From: Cyanophora paradoxa | Taxonomy: Eukaryota > Glaucocystophyceae > Cyanophorales > Cyanophoraceae | Direction of reading: 5' to 3' | NCBI GenBank assembly: GCA_004431415.1 | Contig: QPMI01000057.1 | Location: 62,001-126,000, forward strand | Length of the DNA: 64,000 nucleotides | Shown here: positions 1 through 11,009 of the stretch, piece by piece | Layout of the letters: the number at the start of each line of letters is the position of its first letter | Position numbering within the stretch: the stretch's first letter is position 1 | Made by a program: the position numbers and the translations under genes | The notes under the pieces: model-generated | What the model was told of the DNA's origin: nothing | The model's input: only the letters and a program-made list of their open reading frames with translations | Database searches by the model: none

Positions 1-361
1 GGGAACTGGCATTTCGATTTCGATTTGGGAGCTAGAGGCCGTTGTTTCCCCATGGTAATATAAACGGAGCAAGAGGCCGTGGGGCTTTGAGGGGAGAGAG
101 TCTTGATTTTGAATTGGAGGCTAGAGGGAGCTGGTATTTCGAATTCGAATTCAAAGCTCTCAGTTGTCAGCACGGTGGATAATCAATGATCTATCGAGAA
201 TCTACTGTGGCACTCCAGACCCCAGGGGGCTCTAAATCATTGAATAGCAGTGACATGGGGAGTTTGGAGAAGAAGGGGCGCGAAAGGCCTGCAGGGCCGC
301 TGAGTCAGGGCAGAGCCCGCTGCTCAGATCACCAAACGAAGCGGAGCGTGCAGGCGCCAGA

Positions 362-395
<34 letters not shown>

Positions 396-468
396 GGCGC
401 GAGGCGCGAGCTCAGTGTTGATCTGTTCTCGATTCAACGCGAGATGCGGACTGTGGTGGCCCCTACTG
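1..468. other. 3' flank of the SWI/SNF gene
   Basis: No gene is supported here. It is the sequence downstream of the minus-strand chromatin remodeller, with purine-rich degenerate stretches and a long G tract. The open frames are low-complexity and lack protein character. Confidence 0.5.
363..394. repeat. 32-base G homopolymer
   Basis: An uninterrupted run of about 32 G. It reads as poly(C) on the transcribed-sense strand of the neighbouring minus-strand gene and lies about 75 bases past its stop. The exact length is unreliable in any assembly. Confidence 0.9.
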
Positions 469-3400
469 CTAGGCATCAGCGCTGCTGGCAGGGTCCCCCG
501 GGCCGGAACTGCGCGGGCGCTTCTTGGGGGTGCCTGGTTCTGGTGCCTCGGCAAGCCGTTTCTGCCCACTGCCGATACTGATCTTGATTTTCGGGGCGCC
601 AGAGGTGGCCGGAGTGCCAGAAGCGATGACGGTCGCAGGGGCGCTTGGGGCAGCAGCCTCGGATGCCTTCGGGAGGTTGGAGCCGACCTTGAAGGTTGCT
701 GGAAGAGGCAGAGAGCCACCCTGGCCAGACCCGGCGAGGGGGACGACCATGCGCCCCTCGAGATCGATGCGGAAGTGGCACTGGAAATAGTCGTTCGGTA
801 CCTCCTGCCCGCTGAAGGTCTCTGTCGGGTTCTGGGGCAATGTAAATGTCATGTGCAGGCACGAGCAATCAGGCAAGACCTGCCTCGGCAGTAGGGAAGA
901 CGACACGGGCATGCCGCACAAGGCGGTCGAGTGGCACATACTGCGACTGCGTGCATTCCACCACCTGTGGGGCGTGTCAATGGCCTTTGTAGGGTCAGCA
1001 AGCAGGCTGCCCAAGGACAGGCCTGGTGCTTGCGCAAGAAGCGTACACCAGGGAGCTTGACTGGCTCTGGTAGCTACGGGGGTGTCTGAACTGAAGCTTC
1101 AAAAAGATATGCACAGCTACACACCTCAATGCCGATTTCGCGCGGCCGATAATAGCGGTGAACCTCCAGAAGCCGGTTGCCTTCCACATCCTCAAACATG
1201 CGCACCAAACGTACCTACAGGGTGTAAGAGGGGCGGGGGGGGGGGGGGGGGGGGGGGGGGAAAGAAGAAGGAGGGGACAAGGGGGGGGGGGGGAGTGTGT
1301 GTGTGTGTGTGGAATTGAAGCGCCACGCACAGGGCATGATTTTTCCCCGAAATTGAATTTGACAGCGGCAAAGTCGCCTGCAAGAGAGCGTCTGCAGGCG
1401 ATGGGCACGGCCAACGCAGGGAAGGAGGCGCACCACAGCGGAAGACCTCCTCGTTGCGCTTCACTGCCTGATAGAAGTGCCGCTTCTGCGGTGCAGGGTT
1501 ACAACATCATCGTGCTGAGCTTGCTGGCGGGCAGGACACGCCTTGGTGCTTTCAGCCTTGCCGACCCAAGAGAACTCTGCAAGCATGTTGTTGAATCCTG
1601 CGTTTGCCACATTTCATTGGTGCATGTGCGTTTACATGTCAGAACCAGCCACAAACCAAACTGTTTCGCCTGCTCTGCAAAGGACTGTTTCCCCTTCTCC
1701 TTCTTCTCTTTTGGCTTCCCCTCCTTCTGAGCGGAGTTTTCCCCGCCACTCTTTGCCTTCTTCTTTGGCGTTGCCCCGGACTCCTGCAGGCACCGGTCAA
1801 ATGTCACTGACTCTGTGATTGCGGGGCGTGCAGACCTCGTCGTCGTCACCCCCCTCGTCCTTGCCCTTATCACGCTTCTCTTTCCAGCGTGCCCAGCCAG
1901 AGCGACTCTTCTTCTTCTCCTGCAGGGGACCTCAGGCAGGCCACGACCAATTCTGGGCAGGACACACCGCCTTCTCCCGGGCGCGGTGGGCGGCTTCGAT
2001 CTCTCGAGCTTCACGTGCCATGCGCTGCGTCTCAGCGTCCTCCTCGGCATCCACTGCATCGTCCTCCCGCGTGCGCATGCCCTGCTTCGCGTGAGAAACT
2101 TTGGTGCCGCCCCGTCACCAAACTCACCCGAACAGGGATGCGGAAGAGACGTACAACTTCTTTTCTTGCCAGCTCCTGTGCCCCGTTCCGCCCCGTTACA
2201 CTATGTCGTGTCTGCCTGAGCAGCACGCCACACGTGCCTTCAGGTATTTAGCATCGTGGTAGATGTCGGAGTCCTCCATATTGAACCGCATCGCCTGCAG
2301 CAGGTGGGCTTGCAGACGACCAGCGTAGCATGCAACGCACATTGTTCCATATCAGATTGAGGTCGCGCTCGAGTCGCTGCCTCCGCTGGTACGTGCCAGA
2401 CTTTATGCGCTCGTCCACCGTGTTGAGGTCCAGCGGCTCCTTAATCACCTGCGCCACACTCAGCAATCACACACACCGTGCCACCACTGACGGCAAGAAC
2501 CTGGTAATAGAGGGGCAGTTCTTCGCGAGAGGGAAGCTCCCGGAAAGCCTCCGCATATTTGCGTCCTGTGAGGCATGAAACTGGGCCTCGCTGCCTTTCT
2601 GGGGCAGCTGCGAACCCGTCGTGTCTGTTGCCGCCAGCAATGAGTCGTACAGCAGGCGGACCTTCTCCTGCGAAAAGGGGTAAGGCAGGCCGTCACGTGG
2701 CCTAATGCTAGTGCACCTGTAGGTCGGGCGTGTTGAGATTTGAGAAGAGCTCCACAGGACCGCGACTCTTGGCGGGACCCCCACGCGGGCCCTCCCCCTC
2801 TTCTCCGTCCTTCGTTCCTCGCCGTCGCGTCCGTGCTGCAGACCGGCGTTCGGGATTCAAAACGTGACCTCGGAATCCAGTGATGCGCACTCTCGCCAGT
2901 CTCAGCCATCTGCAGGAACTGAGCGTCCGTCATTTGGTCGATCGTGTAATCCACCTTCTCCCGCTGCCGCGCCCCACGCCCGTATTCTTCAAGTGCAAAT
3001 TTGTCGGGGTCCGGAAGTGGCTCCAACAACCACTACGCCCAGACTCAGCGAATTCATGACACCACAGAGCAGGCCACAAACCTGAGGGGTCTCGGAATCC
3101 TCCATCAAACGTGGCTTAGGAGCTGCACGGGTGTCATCAGCATGCAACAGTGCACCGAGACAGGCCTCACGTGGTGAGCTACGCTCCTCGCGCTCGCGGT
3201 CCATCTCCTGGAAGAGCTCGAATTCCTGCTAAGCCCTGTCAGCCTACGCCTTTCCCGTGAAGGGCACACACGCCTCCTGCGATCGCGCAAGAAGGCGGTT
3301 GGTCTGCTCATCATCGGGAACATCGGTGGCGGCAGCGCGTTGCATCTTTAAATCTGTGCAGGGTCAGGGGGAAGAATGCTAGGGATGCGCGATGGGCGGG

Positions 3401-6400
3401 CCATCAGTCTCCTTGAGGATCTCCTCCAGGAACTGCCTGCGCTGGTCCTCTGTGACCTGCGTCTCAAGTGAGCCAGCCGGCGAGCAGAGATCTGCCAGCG
3501 TCACACCTTTGAGTTGTCGAAACGGCCAGCGGTGATGCCCTTCTCCGCGATGGCAAGCTTGTTGTCCGCGGTTGCCCGCACATTCTCTTCCACCGTCGAG
3601 ATCACTTCCAGACGGATGACCAGCACCTCTGACTTCTGCCCGATGCGGTGCGCCCGTGCCTGAGCTTGTAGATCGATTTGTGGATTCCAGTCTGCCAGGA
3701 AAAGGTTGTAAGTTTTCGGCCCTTTCGCTCCGGGCAGGGCACTTGGCACCGGTATCGTAGATAATGACGGTGTCAGCAGTCTGCAAGTTGATGCCGAGGC
3801 CACCAGCCCGTAAACTATGTGAAGACAGACGTTAGGACCTCGCTGGCAACCGGTGGGGATAGGGGACCTGAGGAGGAATATGAAGTACGGGGAATTCGGA
3901 GCATTGAACTGCTGCATGAAGAGGGTGCGGTCGTCTGCTTTCGTGTTGCCTGTTGGGAGTAGTGAGGCGCTGAGGCTAAAGGAATGGCGAAATGGAATGA
4001 AAGGAGCATGGATGAGGTTCACCATCAATGCGAAGGAAATTGTACCGCTTCCAAGAGAGGTACGCCTCAATGATGTCCAGGCACCTCGTCATTGTACAAA
4101 AGAGGAGCACTCGGTGACCACCCCTCTGAAGCTGCGTGCACAGCCTGTGAAGACCACATCAAGGGAACTCTTCCTGCTGCACCTTCGGCAGGACCCGGTC
4201 AAGAAGCTCAAGCTTGCCCGACGAGCGGATCAAGTCGTCGTCAATGGGATATTCTCCTGCTGACAGTCAGATTCTGGAGCAAGAGCAGCACGTTGTACAC
4301 ACGAGCGTCGTCAACTGGCCCCTCCTTGGTGCCGACCAAGTACGGGTGGTTGCAAATCTACACCCCACATCAGTGCATCCGTGCAGCGTCAGTGGGATGC
4401 TGCGAACCTTGCGGAGCTGGACAATGATGTTCTGCAGTGATTTTCCAGGTACGCGTCTGGGGATACTCAGGAACGCGGGGTCTGAGAGCGGGGCATGCTA
4501 ACCCAGACTCTGCAACGTTTGTGTACATTTTCCACTGAAATGCCGATGGTCTCACCTTAATTAACGACTCTTTCTTGCCTGGGCAACACGATGTTGGACG
4601 AAAGTGGGATAGAGATCTGTCATGCGCACCCGGCAGCTGTGATTCCACCTGTCCCTTCATGCGGCGGAGGAGGAAAGGCCGCAGAACTGAGTGCAGCCGC
4701 CGAATCAGGAGGATCTTCTCTTCCTCCTGCGCCACAGTTTGACAAGCCGGGACTGATAACCTGGATGCAGAAGTGCACCGCAACGGCATTGACGCCATCA
4801 TCGAATGTGAATGCCGAATTGAACCATTTGGAAAACCCTGCAGCTTTTCAGGACTCTGAGCAGATCGTGGCAAGAAAAAGCCGTGCCTTCGTCTGAATTG
4901 AAGACGTCAGGAAGCAGCCAGTTCATCTGATTCCAAACCTCGTCCAGATTGTTTTGCAGAGGCGTCCCCGTGAGCAGGAGCCGGTGCCGAGTTGAATACT
5001 TGCACAGCACGGCAGAAAGCACAGAGTTCTTGTTTTTCAGGCGGTGGCCTTCATCAATTATGATCTGCGCCTCGCCTCAAAAGTCGCATTTTCCGCTTGA
5101 TTTCAAGGGGCCTACGTAGGACCAACGTATTTTCTGGAGCCGGTGCTTTTCGTATTTATTTGTCACGAACTCGTATGTCGTCACCTGCAGTTCGCAGAAG
5201 TTGGCAACGAGGTTCGCGCTACTTGAAATGTCCTCGCAGACCATAACATGGAAGCGCCCAGATGAGATTTTGGTTTTGAAAATGCGCTCACGCTCAACCT
5301 ACAGGGATGAGCGCTGTTTACATGATGCACTGTAGGGAAATGTGAGTGCTTTAGATTGAACAAACCTTGTTGCCCCGAAATCCCACAACTGTCAGGGCTG
5401 GATTCCATTTTTGTAGCTCATTCACCCAGTTCTGCGATCCGTATTCAATGAGAGTTGAGATCGGAACAAGGCAGCGCAAGGCACTTGGAAGGTGGAGAGA
5501 GGGACAACAATCAGGTAAGGTCCACGGTCGTTTTTTTTCTCCGTCAAGTAGCTGATGAGTGCGATTACTTGAATAGTCTTGCCCAGACCCATCTCGTCTG
5601 CAAGAATTCCATTAAGGCCGTTGTTATACAGAGATACCATCCACCTGCGGCGCATTGGTGGGATTCACGATTTCACCCTGCGCTGGAATGGACGCACTGA
5701 AGTCCCTGCAGCTGGTATTGTCGGAGTTGTCCACCAACAAGGCTTTTTGGCTGTTCCTTGATTTCTTCATCTCGAGAGTGTGCTCGGCGGTAGTAAATGT
5801 TCTAGAGCGTACATCAGCATCGACAAGAAGACGCAGCAGCAGCAGGCTCACCTGGCTCTTCTGTAGGTCAAGAACATCGTTGTCATCGAGCTCGCGCTCC
5901 TCCTGCGGCAGGCATCTGACACTGAACGAAACCTAAGCAGAGAGCTTTGGCGTGCCTCGGATGCATCATCGCTTTCCTCTTCAACATCCTCGTCCAAATC
6001 CTCGACATCAGGCCCCTCTGTCTCGATGACCCCGTCATCCACCGTCACCTATGACAGGGTTGCAAACATACAAGGTTCAGAGGCAAGCGAATTCACGAAC
6101 TGCGTTCTTCTTGTGCCTCTCCCGCTCTGCGGCTGCAGCCTCCTGTTCGGAATCGCTTTCGGCCTCACCTTTCTCATCCTCTTCTTTGACTCCCTCGCCA
6201 TTGGCATCACCAGAAACTTCGGCTGTCTGGGTTGCGTTCTTGGCCAACTTGTCATCCACTGGACCTTTGTCTTCACCTTTGTCTGCACCAAGACTGCTTG
6301 CAGACGATGCCACGTCGCCTGTTGCTGCAGTACCGGTCGCCCCCACAACCTTTGACTCCTGAGCCCCGGCCTGTACTTCTCCTTTGCTTGACGATGTCTG

Positions 6401-7471
6401 GTTCGCCGCGTCGCTGTTGGATGTAATGGGAACCTTCTGCGATGAACCAGCGCCAACATCAGCCTGCTGCTTTGGCTTCAGACGCTTCTTTGTCTTTTTC
6501 TTCATCACAACAAGTTTTGCGCCCATCTGTGGTCAAAGAGGTCAAAGGACGAGGTCAAAACCACATGTTCCAAAGAAAAACAGAAAGCGTTGTACCTGCA
6601 GCATGAACTTGTGTGTTTGCATGAGAATCATGCTCAAGCGCTCATTTTTGGTCTCCTTCAGAAGCTCATAATACCGAGTAGTGTCATTCTCCTTCAAAGC
6701 CTTCAGGCGCTCCTTCTCCAGCTTCTCCTCCCGCACCTTGCGATTGCGCTCACGCTGATCGAGCCACATGTTCAAGGATAACCGAATATCCCTCGAAAAT
6801 GCTGCACGACGCTGGTGATGATAATCGCTGTGATCATGTTCAGCTTCCTTGGCGCCAAACAATCGCAGCACGGACCAGAACTTTCGTGAATGCTGCACAA
6901 TAGCGTGGACGAATTTTGCATACTGCCCCCTGCATGTCTCGTGTAGCTGGGCTGCAGTTTCTTTGACCGCACGGGATGAAAGAGCATCTTCCACGATCTG
7001 CCTCAGTGTGGGTGTGCGGCCAGAAAGGGAGAGCCTGCTAGTGTGCGAACCGCATCACAGCGCCGGAAGCTGTGCCAGTCGAACTCGCTTGGACGTTCGT
7101 ACAATGTTTCTGGGTGACGAACAGACAGAATTTCACCCCGAATTTTCGACTGAAGATGAAGCAGCTGCGAGGGAACGAACTCGAATGAGAGAGAGGACGA
7201 CACACAACGAAGGAAGGAAGACCTCCAATTTTCTCGATTTCCCCAAAATCGATAGGGTGCCACCTGAGGGAATTTTTAAAACACAGTGGAGACGACCGAT
7301 GAAGTCGCCTTGCACACTCTCTATAATGTCTTCTTCGCTGGCTCCAAGGGAATGCAGGTGGCGCCCGGGAGCCATCAACGCGATGCGGCGCAGTGCGAGG
7401 TGTACGACGCTGTTGTCGTAGGGGATTGGCTCTACGCTAGCCCCTTCGAAGCAAGGAATCCCGACAGGCAC
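469..7471 (-). CDS. SWI/SNF (BRM/STH1-like) remodelling ATPase with bromodomain and C-terminal BAH domain
   Basis: Multi-exon gene for the ATP-dependent nucleosome remodeller at the core of SWI/SNF/RSC complexes. Reading down the minus strand: an HSA-like segment near 6980-6850; a basic post-HSA helix near 6780-6590 ([12 protein letters not shown]-like); acidic stretches near 6500-5850; the Walker A motif ADEMGLGKT near 5600; the DEGH box near 5050; TGTPLQNN near 4970; [10 protein letters not shown] near 4650; helicase motif [11 protein letters not shown] near 3645; a SnAC segment near 3490-3390; and a bromodomain near 2660-2230. After a Lys-rich linker there is a BAH-like module near 1470-830, with [20 protein letters not shown] as its core. 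A tail with the likely nuclear localisation signal KKRPR ends at 469. Introns carry poly(C) and CA tracts. The SNF2-to-bromodomain order matches BRG1/STH1; the BAH is additional. The ATG at 7471 is a guess because the N-terminus is weakly conserved. The family assignment is secure; that the BAH belongs to the same transcript is inferred from strand and continuity. Confidence 0.88.
1235..1312. repeat. G-tract and GT microsatellite inside an intron
   Basis: A run of 26 G, then AAAGAAGAAGGAGG, a second run of about 14 G, and (GT)n. On the coding strand of the SWI/SNF gene this is (CA)n followed by poly(C), inside the intron that splits the BAH module. Confidence 0.85.
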
Positions 7472-7929
7472 CTGGAGCGCGGATCGAGTGAGAAGATCAA
7501 GTCAGAAGAAGCGAGCGCTCGAGCACCTCGATTGCGTTCATCGTGGCCGTCAATTGAACGGAGCGCACTCAGCTTCGCGGCGCTCGAGCCACTCGGCGGC
7601 GCTCTGTGTGCGCTCCTCGCCGGCTCGTCCGCACGCCGAGCGGAGCGCTGGCGCCACGGGCTTCGGTGCAGGAGCTCGTGCGATGCAGGCCGTACGATGC
7701 GCAATGCAGTTCGCGCACCGGTGCAGGCCGTGACCAAGTCTGCACCCGCGCTGTCCCCCCGCTACAGCGGCGGCGACTGTACCCAGAAGTTTGAAAATTA
7801 GGAGGAAGTTTGAAGCGCGGAAGGGGGTCAGATCGAAATCAAAGGCTGCATCCAGCCTGCATCTACCGCTGCATAGAAGCGCGGCTATAGCGTTCACCAG
7901 GTATACGTAACAGCCTCTTGCATCGGAAC
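7472..7929. promoter_or_regulatory. Shared 5' spacer between SWI/SNF (-) and Nse4 (+)
   Basis: About 460 GC-rich bases separate two divergently transcribed chromatin genes. It contains repeated GAGCGC/GCGCTC and CGGCG runs but no clear TATA box. The promoter role is inferred only from the gene arrangement. Confidence 0.4.
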
Positions 7930-9504
7930 ATGGATGCGGAACGCGCGCGGCGGGAGATACGCGAGAGGCTGGCGGCGCGCGAAGCCGACATCGAAGGCCC
8001 GCATTCCCGTACTGTGCCCGGGCGCGCCGCTTCTGGTTAGTAAACTCTTAAGCGCAGCGAGGCGCGCCGAGCTTGCGGATCCTGCTTCGAGCGAAAACTT
8101 CAAGCAGCACATCAGTTCGATTTCGGGCGCTTTGAAGGGCGACGGTATGCTCTTCACACATAGCTTGACGTAGCTTTCTAGCTAGAAAGGCTAGGAATCG
8201 TTGCCCCTCTCACGCTGGATTTTCTCCCGTAGCATCGCATGCTTGCACACACAGGGAGCTGAACCTTGACTCGGAAATATGTGTCAAGACCGCCGAGGTC
8301 CTGGGCGAGCGCATCAAGGCCATTCACTCTGGCTTCAAACAGTGGACATCGAAGGATTTCGCCTCGAAGATAAAGCGGAAATATGCAGATATTGCGGCAT
8401 TGGCTGAAGAAGAGGCCGAGTTCAAGCTCAACTGGCGAAACGTGGGTCAGGTTGCACGGAAGTACTTCCGCACGACACCAGCCATGAGCTTCATGTGAGC
8501 TTGCGTACTGATTCGCAATTCTGTTGGCTGATACTGCGTTCCTCCCCAAAGGCTGGGGCCGCTAAGCCTGCAACCAAAGCAAAAGGCAATGCGGCAAAAG
8601 CACATCATTCGTGGAAAAGATGAGGCAGTCAAGGTGACAACCACGGAGCGGGTGCTCTTTCCTCCACACGTGCCACACTTTCTGCGCTTGAAAGTTCACT
8701 CTGCCGCAGATTCTCTCCTCGTCGGAGCAGAAGCAGAAGAGCGAGGCTGAACAGCGGTTATCGCACATGTCGAATGTCGTTCTCAATGAAACTAAAGCTC
8801 GAGGCAAGTTCAGCGATTCCATACAATAACCAGTAATCCTCTTGTTTGCTTAATCTTCATCGAAGGTGGTGTCAATCTGTTCGAGCTGGCAGTCAATCCG
8901 CAGTCATTTGCACAGTCGGTGGAGAACCTTTTTGACTTGTCCTTTATGGTCAACAGGTTCATTTTTCACTGTGCCAATCTCTGTGAACTGCCGTGATCGT
9001 GCTGACCAGCCAGGCAGTGGCGAGGTTGAACTGTCCTTACATCAGAACCAACCCTGGTTACGTGAGCCACTCTTTCTTTCTTAGCGGCCGCTTTCACATG
9101 GTCAGACAGAAACAAGGTATACTGCTGACAATGGTGTCAAGAAAGATGTACATGGAAACGAGATGTCAGAGGACCCCCAAGGGTCGAGGCCCCTGAATGA
9201 TCTCATCATCAAGTTTGATATGAGCATGCACGAGGTAAGTAGTTCTCATGTCTTATGTGCACTAGGGTTCATTGAACTTCATCAGGCTGTGCACTCTGCT
9301 TACAAACTCGAAAACTGTCGCCTTGGTCATCGCTCAGAGTAAGTGTTCCTGTTAATTTCTAATCTCTATTGTCGATAAAATAATAATATGGTTGGCAGCC
9401 CGAGCCTGACCAACGACGGCGGATCCATGCTCTGGGGGGAGGATGAGGCAGATGAAACTGGATATGAACCTGGACACGATGGCCACGAAGATGAAGGAAG
9501 CTGA
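7930..9504 (+). CDS. NSE4: Nse4, kleisin subunit of the SMC5/6 complex
   Basis: Nse4 bridges the SMC5 and SMC6 heads in the nuclear SMC5/6 DNA-repair complex. Recognisable exons: an N-terminal charged helix from the ATG at 7930 (MDAERARREIRERLAARE); a segment near 8090 (ENFKQHISSISGALKGD); the helical kleisin-type exon 8260-8497, including RNVGQVARKYF; a linker near 8560-8640; a helix near 8710-8805; and the diagnostic C-terminal winged-helix block near 8865-8955 (GVNLFELAVNPQSFAQSVEN, then LFDLSFMVNR). Later exons near 9000-9340 give VELSLHQNQPW, DLIIKFDMSMHE and LCTLLTNSKTVALVIAQ. An acidic tail (WGEDEADETGYEPGHDGHED) stops at 9502-9504. The first junction near 8005-8040 is unresolved because the frame changes there. 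A repeat copy starts 24 bases after the stop. Confidence 0.85.
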
Positions 9505-9568
9505 TCGCATATCTACAGATTAGCATTTGGACACGATGGCCACAAAGACGAAGGAAGCTGATCGCATA
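9473..9568 (+). repeat. Tandem duplication of the Nse4 3' end
   Basis: The last about 50 bases of the gene, including the stop (GGACACGATGGCCACGAAGA onward), are repeated from 9533 with a few substitutions. The two copies are separated by the head of a family A repeat (GCATTTGGACAC at 9529). Confidence 0.85.
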
Positions 9569-9585
9569 TTTCAGATTAGAAGTTC

Positions 9586-9800
9586 GGGCTACAAGTGTGG
9601 GATGTACACTGCGGCCACCACGACTGTGGGCCCAGCCCACCAGCGAATTGGCCGGCCGGGCCATGCATTGCCCCCTGAGGGGAGTAATGCGCCTCCCCGC
9701 GGACACTTTAGCCAGCTAGCTATAGCTACAGGTGCCCGCACGGTGGGTGCAGCATTGCGTCTTGTGATGGCAGGGGTCGTCCCGGGGTGGTGGCAAAGCT
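9586..9800 (+). repeat. Dispersed repeat family A, copy 1
   Basis: About 215 bases matching other copies in the window. It shares CGGGCTACAAGTGTGGGATG, GGGCCCAGCCCACCAGCGA, GGCCGGCCGGGCC, GGGGAGTAATGC, CGCGGACACT and a CACGGTGGGTGC tail. It lies in sense orientation downstream of Nse4. Confidence 0.85.
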
Positions 9801-10612
9801 GCTTTCCGACTTCGAGCTTCATGCCATGCATCCCTTGCGCAAGGCCGGGGAGGCCTCATTCCTTCCCCTTACTAAGTAAGGGCCCTTATATGAGTCACTG
9901 ACCAGTAACCCAGTCACTGAGTGGTTAGCTGTGATCATGACCGGGACTGCTTGGCCCAGTGGATTCCTCCTGTGACCGGGCGTGTCTTATCCATACTCTT
10001 CCTCTTCTTCTTCTTCAGAATTTAATTTCGAATTCACAACTAGCCGACCTCGATTTGGACAGGTTAGCAGCAGGGGCATTCCTCCTCTGCGCAGCGATTG
10101 CCTTTCGTTTCCGAGTGTTCAATTGCCTAGTTCTAGATTAAGTTCTTTCGATTGCCTACGCAGCTGAGAGCTCTCTCGACCGTGTACACTTCTAGTCTTG
10201 GCTAGTTCAGACACCACATATCATAGTATATCGGGTCAGAATGCACTCAGGCACCCGAGCCGGCGCTGCCTCATGATCAACCTCTAAGCTTAATTATAAG
10301 TCTAGCGTTTTTCGCAAACAAGCGTGGCACCCAAGCCGGTGCTGCCTCATCTCGCGTTTTTTGCCACAGTGCCAGATCTTGATTGGCCATATGCATGCAT
10401 GCGCACTGCGGCATATGCATATGGACTTTGTCTTGGGCCGTGGACAGTCTTGATTTTGGCGCAGTTTTGATTATGGAGGCGTGGCGCCGGCCAACCAAAC
10501 CAAAGGGCATTTGAGCTCTGAGCTCTCCGAACCGATTGGAGCTCCGGAGGCTTTGGAGCTCGATTGGGCCAGACTCGTTCTTTCGATTCAATGATTGCCT
10601 ACGCAGCTCGTT
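9801..10612. other. Intergenic, short repeats only
   Basis: No gene is seen. It contains a CT-rich run near 10000-10020 (also seen near 32020), a partial family B-like head in minus orientation at 10200-10250 (GTCAGAATGCACTC), and palindromic NdeI/NsiI-type words near 10385-10420. Confidence 0.5.
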
Positions 10613-10827
10613 CTTTGGACACGTACTCAAAACGCAGGTGCGGGCTACAAGTGTGGGAATGTACACTGCGCATGCGGCCGCCGCGGCCGCGGGCCCAGCC
10701 TGGCAGCCCACCAGCAAGCTGGCCGGCCGGGCCCTGCGTGGCCCCCTAAGGAGAGTAATGCACAAGCCGGGCCCTGCGTGGCCCTAAAAGGCTGGCCAGG
10801 CCCTGCGTGGCCCCCTATTAGTCTCGG
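10613..10827 (+). repeat. Dispersed repeat family A, copy 2
   Basis: Begins TTTGGACACGTACTCAAAAC. It carries the CGGGCTACAAGTGTGGGAAT core and the GGCCGGCCGGGCCCTGCGTG block; the last module is repeated three times in degraded form. It lies between the 3' ends of Nse4 (+) and CFAP45 (-). Confidence 0.85.
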
Positions 10828-10862
10828 CAAGTTCAGACACCAGGTATGTCGGGTCAAAATGC
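10826..10862 (-). repeat. Family B-like head fragment
   Basis: On the minus strand this reads GTGCATTTTGACCCGACATA, then CCTGGTGTCTGAACTTGCC. It is about 147 bases past the CFAP45 stop, in sense with that gene. A similar fragment lies at 10200-10250. Confidence 0.65.
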
Positions 10863-11009
10863 ACTCAGATCCTTTGGACAAAAAGAAGGCCTGCAGTAAT
10901 AGGCCTAGGGCCGCATCTCGAACAGCTAAAAATCCTTGAAGGGGGCCGCAATCGACTTTCAATCTATCTCGCATCAATTTACACGGTAGATAGACTGTGG
11001 AGTCTGACT

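Noticed and set aside
186-581. Open frame with poly-Gly
   Set aside because: Created by the G homopolymer; no conserved segment, and it overlaps the 3' end of the SWI/SNF gene.
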